Shown: positions 1 through 7,160 of the stretch, one piece after another
How the letters are laid out: each line of letters opens with the position of its first letter
Position numbering within the stretch: the stretch's first letter is position 1
Source of the DNA: CAVSLM01 sp963728895
Lineage (GTDB): Bacteria > Pseudomonadota > Gammaproteobacteria > JBBQDK01
Assembly (NCBI GenBank): GCA_963728895.1
Contig: CAVSLM010000008.1
Coordinates: 186,001-250,000 of the forward strand
DNA length: 64,000 nt
Direction: 5' to 3'
Program-made: the position numbers and the translations under genes
Notes under the pieces: generated by a model
Told to the model about the DNA's origin: nothing
What the model saw: the letters and a program-made list of their open reading frames with translations, nothing else
Database searches by the model: none

Positions 1-344
1 GCGAACGCAGCATCGGCGAGCAGCACTGCGGGCCGTGCGTCCGCCATCATGAACGCGATACGCTCGGGCGGATGCCCGGGATCGAGCGGCACGTAGGCCG
101 CACCCGCCTTCAGCACGGCGATCAGGCCGATCACGAGCTCGGGCGAGCGTTCCAGCGCCACCCCCACACGCGCTCCGCGCCCGACACCGAGCGCGCGCAG
201 GCGCTGCGCCAGGCGCTCGGCGCGCGCGTTCAATTCCGCGTAAACGAGCGTGCCGTTCGCATGCCATACCGCGGGCGCGGCCGGACTCGCGGCCACCTGC
301 CGCGCGAACCATTCGTGCAGGCAGTGCGCCGCCTGCACGGGCAT
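1..344 (-). CDS. NRPS-type amino acid adenylation domain protein, N-terminal part (runs off the left edge)
   Basis: The translation starts with an ATG preceded by AGGCGG and is a typical N-terminus of an AMP-forming adenylation domain. It has the opening helix with HEWFARQV, the YAELNARAERLAQRLR segment, and the A2-type core motif LKAGAAYVPLDP. Such domains activate an amino or aryl acid as acyl-AMP and load it on a carrier protein. There is no condensation domain in front, so this is a stand-alone or initiating module. It lies 31 nt behind the DUF3326 gene on the same strand and is probably co-transcribed with it. The substrate cannot be predicted because the specificity residues are outside the window. 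Confidence 0.85.
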   Translation of the reverse strand, partial: MPVQAAHCLHEWFARQVAASPAAPAVWHANGTLVYAELNARAERLAQRLRALGVGRGARVGVALERSPELVIGLIAVLKAGAAYVPLDPGHPPERIAFMMADARPAVLLADAAF

Positions 345-375
345 TGCGTTCTGCCGCCTGGCGATGGCGTGATCC

Positions 376-1719
376 TCAGGCGCTGCGCTGCGCGGCATCG
401 GGGCCGGCCGCGGGAAGCTCGATGCGCGCTGCGCAATGCAGCGGTCGGCGCAGGCTTTCGAGCGAGATGCCTTCGCGCAGCGCGAGCAGCACGCCGGCCG
501 CTTCCAGGTAGGTCTCGACCTCGATCACGTTGGCCATGCGCATGCGCGCGTTGTCGACATCGAGTACGGTGCGATTCTCGCGCACGGCGATCAGCGCAAT
601 GTCGCTGAGCTCGGCGGCGAGCGCGGGTATCCCACCGAGACAATCGGCCGGCATCACCACGGCAGCGACGTCGTTCAGGCTGATGAGCCCCGCCGGCACG
701 GTGTCGAGGCCTGCGAGCGGTACCAGCCGCGGTGCGCGCGCCAGCCCCTTCAGCACGCAGTAGTAATGCGGCGTGGAAATGAATTCGGCCGAGGCGCGTG
801 GATTGCTGGTGGCCTTCTTCTTGATGTCCTGGTAATAGGGCAGCGGTGCATGCGCGGTCGGCACGCGCAGCAGCTTGGAGATCAGGTGAGTGATGATGGC
901 CTCGATGCCCCCCGAGGGATTGGGCCGGCTTCCCTGCAGATGCAGCGCGAACATTTCGCTGCTCACGCCATGGATCACCGACACGCCGCCGACCGCCTGC
1001 ACGCCCTGACTCATCAGGTGCTCGACGCAATCCAAAATCACCTCGGGGTGGTGCACCGTGCCCACTGCGCAGCCGCTCTCCGACCAGCCGATGCGCACGT
1101 CCGGCGTGTAGGGCAGCACCGTATAGCGCCCGCAGTCGATGCCCTTCACGGCACACGCCGCGTTGAGGGTGTTCACCACGTCGTCGAGATAGTCCACCCC
1201 GGTGGGATCGATGAAGGTCGCGATGCGGTTGCTGCGTACCGGCTGCAACGCGAGGTGACCGAGTAGAAAGTCGTCGAGGCTCTTGCCTTCCACGTACAGC
1301 ACGTTGGACGCCATCTCGTTCAGCTCGGAGGCGTTGACGGCATTGGGATGGGTGATCAGAATCTCGGCCGCCGCGGCCAGCAGGTTGGTGGCAGGTCCCG
1401 CATCGCCGGCGTAGCCGCCGATCTCGCAACCGACGCCGGTCGGCACGACCTGGACCACGACGAAACGGCCGGTCGTGTGATGTCGGGTGCGGGGTTCTTC
1501 CAGTTCGATGTCGCGCAATGCAGCGGCGTAGGGATCGTCGGGTGCGTAGTGAACGACGGTTGCCTCCAATGTGGCTTCGGCCCCGTCCACGTCGCTCAGT
1601 GTAAAGCGAAGCGGATAGCAGTTGCCTGCCAGCCGTTCGCGCAGCGCCGCGGCGATGTTTCGAATCCACGGCATGCCGCGGTCGACCTGAAAACGGAAGG
1701 CGAGATTATCGATCTTCAT
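376..1719 (-). CDS. DUF3326 domain protein
   Basis: A 447-residue protein. The stretch from about residue 90 onward matches my memory of the DUF3326 family, with PTGVGCEIGGYAGDAGPATN, then ITHPNAVNASELNEMASN and YVEGKSLDDFLLG. The family has no established function that I know of. The ATG is preceded by GGGAGG at suitable spacing. An in-frame extension upstream exists but reads through a repeat-rich non-coding region, so I reject it. No signal peptide or membrane segment is visible. The gene directly precedes the adenylation gene on the same strand, suggesting a shared pathway, perhaps assembly of a small metabolite. That link is inference from context only. Confidence 0.8.
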   Translation of the reverse strand: MKIDNLAFRFQVDRGMPWIRNIAAALRERLAGNCYPLRFTLSDVDGAEATLEATVVHYAPDDPYAAALRDIELEEPRTRHHTTGRFVVVQVVPTGVGCEIGGYAGDAGPATNLLAAAAEILITHPNAVNASELNEMASNVLYVEGKSLDDFLLGHLALQPVRSNRIATFIDPTGVDYLDDVVNTLNAACAVKGIDCGRYTVLPYTPDVRIGWSESGCAVGTVHHPEVILDCVEHLMSQGVQAVGGVSVIHGVSSEMFALHLQGSRPNPSGGIEAIITHLISKLLRVPTAHAPLPYYQDIKKKATSNPRASAEFISTPHYYCVLKGLARAPRLVPLAGLDTVPAGLISLNDVAAVVMPADCLGGIPALAAELSDIALIAVRENRTVLDVDNARMRMANVIEVETYLEAAGVLLALREGISLESLRRPLHCAARIELPAAGPDAAQRSA

Positions 1720-1747
1720 GTATGCACGTCCTCCCACCATCGAACAT

Positions 1748-1965
1748 CCGCGTGCGCCCCGCTTCGCTCCCGCCGCCGGTCCCCCACGCCGAGGGAGCGT
1801 CGTGCTCGACGGCCGGCGAACTACCACCCCGAAGGAGCGCCGTTCCCGGCGGCCGGCCAACCACCCGCGTGCGCCCCGCTTCGCTCCCGCCGGCCGGCCA
1901 ACCACCCGTGGGAGCGCCGTTCCCGACGGCGCGATTGCGGCCCGCAGGGCCGCTTTCCCCGGCAT
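1748..1965. repeat. Cluster of short direct repeats and a REP-like element
   Basis: A 28-nt sequence beginning CCGCGTGCGCCCCGCTTCGC occurs identically at 1748-1775 and 1865-1892. The sequence GGCCGGCCAACCACCCG also occurs twice, near 1851 and 1893. It is followed by a GGGAGCGCCGTTCCCGACGG-type element related in form to the one near 30140. No gene was recognised between the DUF3326 start and 2301; the rest of this roughly 580-nt gap shows nothing I can name apart from the ribosome site of the next gene. Confidence 0.6.
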
Positions 1966-2300
1966 GCCTGGACTGGGTTCGAAGACGGCGGTGTTGGTCA
2001 TTGGGCCGGTTTCTCCACGCCGGAGCAGGGCACCGGTGTGGAGAGCATAGCGCGAGTCATGCGTGGGGACAGCCAAAGCGGGGCAAGGGACTGCGGCCGC
2101 GTTCTGTAACAGCGCCGATACAAGATGCGACTCCCGGCGCGTGGCCCGCAAGCGCCGAAACCAAGCTGCAACAATTCGGCCCGTTCGCGAAATTCCCCTG
2201 ATACGCGCCTTGGGTAGAGTTTTGTCCAACGCAGGCGCAGAGCCGACGTTACCGAAACCGCCCTGTCGGGCACGTACACTCACAATTGGAGGATGCAGCC

Positions 2301-2753
2301 ATGATCGTCACCACAAGTTATCACACCACCATCCACGCCCCCTGTGAGCAGGTGTGGCAATCGATCCGGGGCGGGCAGTTCGTGCCCCTGGTGTACAAGG
2401 CCCGCCCGGCGGGTTCGGAGACCTTTGCCGGCAAGGCCGAGCTGCCGTCCTGGTGCATCCCGGGTCGGACCGTGGCATTCGACCGATCCGCCACCCACGG
2501 CCTGGCGCCCGCCGCAGGCGAGCTCGCCATCGAGCCGGAACGTATCGATGCGGTGCGCTACGAGCTGGAGCCGCGGGAAGAGGCAACCTGCGTGCGCCTG
2601 GTGGTGGAGTTCGATGCAGCGCCCGGCATCACCGGAGTAGTGCAGGCATTTGCCGAGCGCCAGTACCTGCGCCCGGCATTGTCGAAAAACCTCGAAGCCT
2701 TGCGCAGTGCAGTCGAGGGGAAGGTGATTGAGCTCGCCACGGTGTCCTGCTGA
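2301..2753 (+). CDS. SRPBCC/START-like domain protein
   Basis: A 150-residue protein starting at an ATG with GGAGG eight bases upstream. The N-terminal TTSYHTTIHAPCEQVWQ is the first strand and helix of the SRPBCC fold, in which a polyketide-cyclase-like cavity binds a small hydrophobic ligand. The family's terminal long helix fits AFAERQYLRPALSKNLEALR. The protein is soluble with no signal peptide. It stands alone between repeat-filled gaps, so its partner and ligand are unknown. Confidence 0.65.
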   Translation: MIVTTSYHTTIHAPCEQVWQSIRGGQFVPLVYKARPAGSETFAGKAELPSWCIPGRTVAFDRSATHGLAPAAGELAIEPERIDAVRYELEPREEATCVRLVVEFDAAPGITGVVQAFAERQYLRPALSKNLEALRSAVEGKVIELATVSC

Positions 2754-2779
2754 AGGGGCTGGAAGTGGGCGCGGACGCA

Positions 2780-2845
2780 GGCACGGTGCGCCGCGCGCAC
2801 GCGGAATCGAACGGCAACTCCGCGTGCGTCGGCCGCGCCCTGCCG
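2780..2845. repeat. Dispersed GGTGCGCCGCGCGCACGCGG repeat, copy 1
   Basis: The sequence GGTGCGCCGCGCGCACGCGG, then GAATCGAA and a CAACTCCG-GTGCGTCGG tail, recurs almost unchanged near 5870-5925. Shorter relatives lie near 6915, 7020, 7125 and 25860. It contains inverted halves (GGTGCGC and GCGCACG). It lies just behind the SRPBCC gene in a roughly 700-nt gap before katG. Confidence 0.65.
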
Positions 2846-3054
2846 GGGACACATCGACGGGTCGATTGCTGCTCCGCCCCCTGTGCAGCATCGATAGGCG
2901 CCCCGGCAGACGCCGCGCGTCATCTACCATGAAGCGGCCGGTGGCCGAGTCGGGTATCGTGAAATAGAAGAAGGGCTCGGCGCCACGGATCTGGCGAGTG
3001 CTCATTGATCGCCGATCGATCGAGACTGACCCCATCGATTCCCCATCGATTCCA

Positions 3055-3260
3055 CTAGCCCGGAAATCTCACCAGCATCCCGGGAGCTGGCGGAATTCGC
3101 AGCCGTCCTGGTGCCGGGCTGGAGCAAAGCAGAAGCCTTCGCTATCACTTGAATGAAGACCCAGCCAGGGCGAGCGAGAAACCGCCAGAACCAGGATAGG
3201 CCAGTGGCGTAAACACTGTGTCATCGTTCGCCGATCATGAAGCACGCGAGATCTTCTCCA
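3055..3260 (+). repeat. Long dispersed repeat (family L), most complete copy
   Basis: This is the longest copy of a repeat whose 5' part begins TAGCCCGGAAATCTCACCAG. It continues through CATCCCGGGAGCTGGCGGAA and, in its 3' part, through GTGTCATCGTTCGCC. The first 155 nt recur in reverse orientation at 52556-52704, the last about 70 nt at 37404-37480, and the first about 75 nt at 60795-60870. No transposase is present. It may be a non-autonomous element or the remnant of an insertion sequence end. Confidence 0.7.
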
Positions 3261-3323
3261 CCATCCATCCACTAACCCGCCAGCCACTGCAACAGACTTT
3301 ATGCTCTGCAAGCGAACGGTGCG

Positions 3324-3388
3324 ACGTTCTTCGAACGTTCCAAAGGCCTCTCATGATCGTAATATGCTATCGATGCGTTCGATATAAT
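3324..3388 (+). promoter_or_regulatory. katG promoter with two inverted repeats
   Basis: A perfect -10 hexamer TATAAT lies at 3383-3388, and the position 17 nt upstream has only a weak -35 (TAATAT). A perfect inverted repeat TATCGA-N5-TATCGA complement occupies 3368-3384, overlapping the spacer and the first bases of the -10 box. A second, ACGTTC-N3-GAACGT, lies at 3324-3338. A strong -10 with a poor -35 and nearby dyads suggests regulated transcription, e.g. by a peroxide sensor. The regulator is not identifiable from sequence. Confidence 0.55.
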
Positions 3389-3469
3389 CAATTACCCATA
3401 TGGATGCGAAAAGCTTATACGTATTAGCTCGTAGCAGTAACATGTCTTGAGCACGAGAGGAGAAACACG

Positions 3470-5650
3470 ATGTCTGAAAGCAAATGCCCTTTCCATCACA
3501 CAACTGGTGGCGGTATGTCTAACCGGGACTGGTGGCCCAATCAGTTGAATCTCGATATTCTGCGCCAGCATTCCTCCAAGTCCGATCCGATGGGCGAGGA
3601 TTTCAACTACGCCGAAGAATTCAAGAGCCTCGATCTGGAGGCTGTGAAAAAGGATCTCCGTGACCTGATGACCGATTCTCAGGAATGGTGGCCGGCGGAT
3701 TATGGCCACTACGGACCTTTGTTCATTCGCATGGCATGGCACAGTGCTGGTACCTACCGCACCGGCGACGGCCGCGGTGGTGCAGGGACCGGTAACCAGC
3801 GTTTCGCCCCCATCAACAGTTGGCCCGACAACGTCAACCTCGACAAGGCGCGCAGGCTGCTCTGGCCCATCAAGCAGAAGTATGGCCGAAAGATCTCCTG
3901 GGCCGACCTGATTATTCTCACTGGCAACGTCGCGCTGGAATCGATGGGATTCAAGACCTTCGGTTTCGGCGGCGGGCGTGAGGACATCTGGGAGCCGGAA
4001 AGAGACATCTACTGGGGAGCCGAGAGTACCTGGTTGGATGACAAACGCTATTCCGGGGAGCACGAGAACCTCGAAAACCCGCTCGCTGCCGTGCAGATGG
4101 GCCTGATTTACGTGAACCCGGAAGGGCCGAACGGCAAGCCGGATCCGATCGCATCCGGCCGGGACGTTCGAGAAACCTTCGCGCGCATGGCGATGAACGA
4201 TTACGAGACGGTTGCGCTCACTGCCGGTGGACACACCTTCGGCAAATGCCATGGCGCCGGCGACGCGAAGCTGGTAGGCCCCGAGCCAGAGGCTGCCGGT
4301 ATCGAAGAGCAGGGCCTGGGCTGGAAGAGCAGTTATGGCAGCGGCAAAGGTGGTGACCAGATCGGCAGCGGTCTGGAAGGCGCATGGACACCGACGCCGA
4401 CGCGGTGGGACATGAGCTATCTGAACATGCTGTTCGGCAACGAGTGGGAGCTCACGAAGAGCCCGGCGGGCGCCTGGCAGTGGACTCCGAAGACCGCGAC
4501 CGGGAATAACCAGGCCCCGGCCGCTGAAGATGCATCCCAGAAGCGGCCAATCATCATGACCACTGCCGACATGTCGATGCGCATGGATCCGATCTATGAA
4601 CCGATTGCCCGGCACTTCCAGCAGAACCCGGAAGAGTTTGCAGACGCCTTTGCGCGTGCGTGGTTCAAGCTGACGCACCGTGACATGGGTCCGCGCGCCC
4701 GCTATCTCGGCCCGGAAGTTCCTGCCGAAGAGCTGATCTGGCAAGACCCCATCCCCGCGGTCAATCACAAGTTGATCGATGAGAAGGACATTGCCGCCCT
4801 CAAGGCCAAGGTGCTGGCTTCGGGCCTGTCGGTCTCGCAACTGGTGTCGACCGCCTGGGCATCGGCGTCCACGTTCCGTGGCTCCGACATGCGCGGCGGC
4901 GCCAACGGTGCCCGCATCCGTCTGGCGCCACAGAAGGATTGGGAAGTCAATCAGCCGGATCAACTGGCGAAAGTGCTGAGGACCCTCGAGGGTATCCAGA
5001 GCGAGTTCAACCGCGCGCAGTCTGGCGGCAAGAAGGTGTCTCTCGCGGACCTCATCGTACTGGCCGGTTGCGCAGGCGTGGAGAAAGCCGCGAAGAATGC
5101 CGGTCGGGATGTGACGGTTCCGTTCTCGCCGGGCCGCATGGACGCCTCGCAGGAACAAACCGATGTCGAGGCCATGGCGGTGCTGGAGCCGATCGCGGAC
5201 GGTTTCCGTAACTACCAGAAGGTCAATTACAGCGTCTCGGCTGAGGAGCTCCTGGTTGACAAGACGCAATTGCTGACGCTGACCCCGCCTGAGATGACGG
5301 TTCTCGTTGGCGGCATGCGTGTCCTGAACACCAACTTCGACCAGACCAGGCATGGTGTCTTTACCGACCGTCCAGAGTCGCTGACCAATGACTTTTTCGT
5401 GAACCTGCTCGACATGGGCACGACCTGGAAGACCGTCTCCGATGACAAGGACCTGTTTGAAGGCAGTGATCGCAAGACGGGCAAAGCGAGGTGGACCGCC
5501 ACCCGTGTCGACCTGATCTTCGGTTCAAACTCGGAGCTCCGCGCCCTGGCCGAAGTCTACGCGGCTGCGGACTCGCAGAAGAAGTTTGTCGATGACTTCG
5601 TGGCAGCGTGGACCAAGGTGATGAACCTGGATCGCTTTGATCTCGCCTAG
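3470..5650 (+). CDS. katG: Catalase-peroxidase KatG
   Basis: A 726-residue bifunctional haem catalase-peroxidase that decomposes hydrogen peroxide in the cytoplasm. The distal triad is visible as R87, W90 and H91 (RMAWHSAGTYRTGDGRGG). The Trp-Tyr-Met adduct typical of the family corresponds to W90, Y214 (GLIYVNPEGP) and M240 (FARMAMND). The proximal haem ligand is H255 in TAGGHTFGK. Length and two-domain layout are normal. The start has AGGAG at good spacing. The gene is monocistronic, with its own promoter upstream and a hairpin downstream. Its upstream region is clearly AT-richer than its surroundings. No obvious partner gene is near. Confidence 0.97.
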   Translation: MSESKCPFHHTTGGGMSNRDWWPNQLNLDILRQHSSKSDPMGEDFNYAEEFKSLDLEAVKKDLRDLMTDSQEWWPADYGHYGPLFIRMAWHSAGTYRTGDGRGGAGTGNQRFAPINSWPDNVNLDKARRLLWPIKQKYGRKISWADLIILTGNVALESMGFKTFGFGGGREDIWEPERDIYWGAESTWLDDKRYSGEHENLENPLAAVQMGLIYVNPEGPNGKPDPIASGRDVRETFARMAMNDYETVALTAGGHTFGKCHGAGDAKLVGPEPEAAGIEEQGLGWKSSYGSGKGGDQIGSGLEGAWTPTPTRWDMSYLNMLFGNEWELTKSPAGAWQWTPKTATGNNQAPAAEDASQKRPIIMTTADMSMRMDPIYEPIARHFQQNPEEFADAFARAWFKLTHRDMGPRARYLGPEVPAEELIWQDPIPAVNHKLIDEKDIAALKAKVLASGLSVSQLVSTAWASASTFRGSDMRGGANGARIRLAPQKDWEVNQPDQLAKVLRTLEGIQSEFNRAQSGGKKVSLADLIVLAGCAGVEKAAKNAGRDVTVPFSPGRMDASQEQTDVEAMAVLEPIADGFRNYQKVNYSVSAEELLVDKTQLLTLTPPEMTVLVGGMRVLNTNFDQTRHGVFTDRPESLTNDFFVNLLDMGTTWKTVSDDKDLFEGSDRKTGKARWTATRVDLIFGSNSELRALAEVYAAADSQKKFVDDFVAAWTKVMNLDRFDLA

Positions 5651-5772
5651 TTCTGGCACAGCGTCTCAGGGGACTTCTGCAGCGTATTCTGAACCGCCTG
5701 CCGGATGAACAGGGAGCGATGAATACGACACCATGACAGATGCCTGAACACGGAAGCCCGAGGCAAAAAATT

Positions 5773-5805
5773 AGGACGGCGTTCTGCAACCTGGAACGCC
5801 GTCCT
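5773..5805. terminator. Strong hairpin downstream of katG
   Basis: A perfect 12-bp stem AGGACGGCGTTC / GAACGCCGTCCT with a 9-nt loop. The A-run on the left side (5766-5770) makes it a canonical T-tailed terminator for minus-strand transcription. It may also end katG transcription from the left, although the right side lacks a T-run. Confidence 0.75.
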
Positions 5806-5865
5806 CTATTCAATCCAGCCTATGCGAAAGGCATCGACACAAAACAGCTGTGAGGCTGCGGACGC

Positions 5866-5930
5866 CGGTAGGGTGCGCCGCGCGCACGCGGAATCGAAGG
5901 GCAACTCCGAGTGCGTCGGCCACACTTTAC
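5866..5930. repeat. Dispersed GGTGCGCCGCGCGCACGCGG repeat, copy 2
   Basis: It begins TAGGGTGCGCCGCGCGCACG and matches copy 1 near 2785 with a few substitutions, including the CAACTCCG-GTGCGTCGGCC tail. Apart from this repeat and the katG terminator, nothing else is recognised in the gap between katG and 6185. Confidence 0.65.
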
Positions 5931-6184
5931 GGGCGGCGCGATTGGCGTGACCGATACCGGCGCGCCTTCGTGCACGATGTTACCGACGGTCGCAGAGGCG
6001 ACGGTATCGCAAGCCTTCGCGCATTGCGTTGCCGATGGTGCAGCAGCGACGAACCGCGGCGCTGCGCGCCGCAGGATCGCGGTATGTAGCCCCGCTCGCA
6101 CGGGTGGTTTGTTTCGACCGTCAAGCTTTGAACGGACACTTGCGGGTAAATCACCGGCGGCATTAGCTGTTACTCGGGCGCGGC

Positions 6185-6472
6185 TCAGAGGTACCCGTAG
6201 TAGCCCAGGAACAGGTAACCGGCAGCGCCGACCAGACCGAGCCAGAGGACCAGCCTGCCGACCAAAGTCGCGAAGAAGATTTCCAGCAACCAGAACGCTA
6301 CGCGAAGCGCAATAATCCCACCGACGACGATGCCTGCCCAATGGAGACCCCCTCTGTGCCGGCCACGGCATAGATGCCCCAGCCGATCGCGATAGAGATT
6401 GCACCTGATATCAGAATACGGATGCCGGTTGCCACCGTATCGTCCAGCGCCGTCTGGAAAAGGGTCCGGCAT
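6185..6472 (-). pseudogene. Small two- or three-span membrane protein, two compensating frameshifts
   Basis: The ATG follows GGGGGAG. The first four residues (MPDP) are in one frame. Removing one T from a TTTT run near 6463 gives FQTALDDTVATGIRI and a hydrophobic span ISGAISIAIGWGIYAVAG. Adding one G to the G5 run near 6345 returns to a frame encoding two further spans (GIVVGGIIALRVAFWLLEIF and LVLWLGLVGAAGYLFLGY). The corrected protein has about 95 residues, and both errors sit in homopolymers. This could be real inactivation or sequencing error. The family is not recognised. Confidence 0.5.
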
Positions 6473-6620
6473 CGCGACTCCCCCACGAAACGGGCGCCAT
6501 CTCGGTCGCCGGAATGAAATCGTGATCCAAGTGCGTTGCACGTGCAACCGCGCGTCCGTCGTAGACGACGCCGGATCGTTGGTGCGGGGTGTAGGCAATA
6601 GGACGCAAGGACGAGTGGCC

Positions 6621-6683
6621 ATGCCAAGGATGAGGCAGACTGCTCTCTACGGATATCCGCATCACGTTGTTGAGCGAGGGTAG
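6621..6683 (+). mobile_element. 5' fragment of a REP-associated (Y1/IS200-like) transposase gene
   Basis: The 20-residue reading frame MPRMRQTALYGYPHHVVERG followed by a stop matches the classical N-terminus of Y1-type REP-associated transposases (pattern MPR-R-G-PHHV-RG). The catalytic HUH motif and tyrosine would lie downstream and are absent. The truncation point runs directly into a REP-type repeat. It is a fossil of the element that may have spread the repeats here. Confidence 0.55.
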
Positions 6684-7150
6684 CCGAAACTCGTAGCCTC
6701 GATGAAGCGAAGCGGAACCGAGGAGGGAGTGCAGGAACCGAACCGATGGAACGAAGTCCCCGTCATTTGGGTATGGACCTGGGCTTGTCTGTTCCCGATC
6801 CCCGGATTCCACTTCGTTTCATCCGGGCTACGAATGGCTCGGCACGGTGACGCGCTATGTGGTGTGCGTATGCCTTTGCAGGATGCGGCCCCCGAAGCCG
6901 ACGTGTCATTCAATTCCGCGTGCGCACGGCGCACCCTACGGGTGGCACATCCCTTACCGTGTGCCGATTTTGACGGGAATGGCGGATGCGCTGCGCTTAT
7001 CCATCCTACGTCGATCGCGTAGGGCGCGTCCCACGCACGCTGGCGGTGCGGATCGGAACCGCCGTCACGGTTTGTTTCCGCAGTATCCCGGATGGGAGCG
7101 CCTGATACGAGCTGCGAACGCGTGCGCACGGCGCACTCTACGGTCAGGCG
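6684..7150. repeat. Block of mixed short dispersed repeats
   Basis: Going left to right: a CGTAGCCTCGATGAAGCGAA unit near 6691; its inverted relative near 6800-6833 (ATTCCACTTCGTTTCATCCG); an inverted GTGCGCACGGCGCACCCTAC unit near 6920; a GGCGGATGCGCTGCGCTTAT unit near 6980 that recurs near 30956; and two more GCGTAGGGCGCGTCCCACGC or GCGCACGGCGCACTCTACGG units near 7018 and 7124. No coding signal is seen. This fills the whole gap between the transposase fragment and cbbO. Confidence 0.65.
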
Positions 7151-7160
7151 AACGGCAGCG

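Noticed and set aside
1720..2283. In-frame upstream extension of the DUF3326 gene to a total of 635 codons
   Set aside because: The extension reads through repeats and REP-like DNA, gives low-complexity Arg/Ala/Gly sequence, and a good ribosome site precedes the internal ATG.
3069..3311. Minus-strand open frame of 80 codons
   Set aside because: It lies almost entirely within the family L repeat and has no ribosome site or family match; it only helps to recognise the repeat-derived tail of the Nudix protein.
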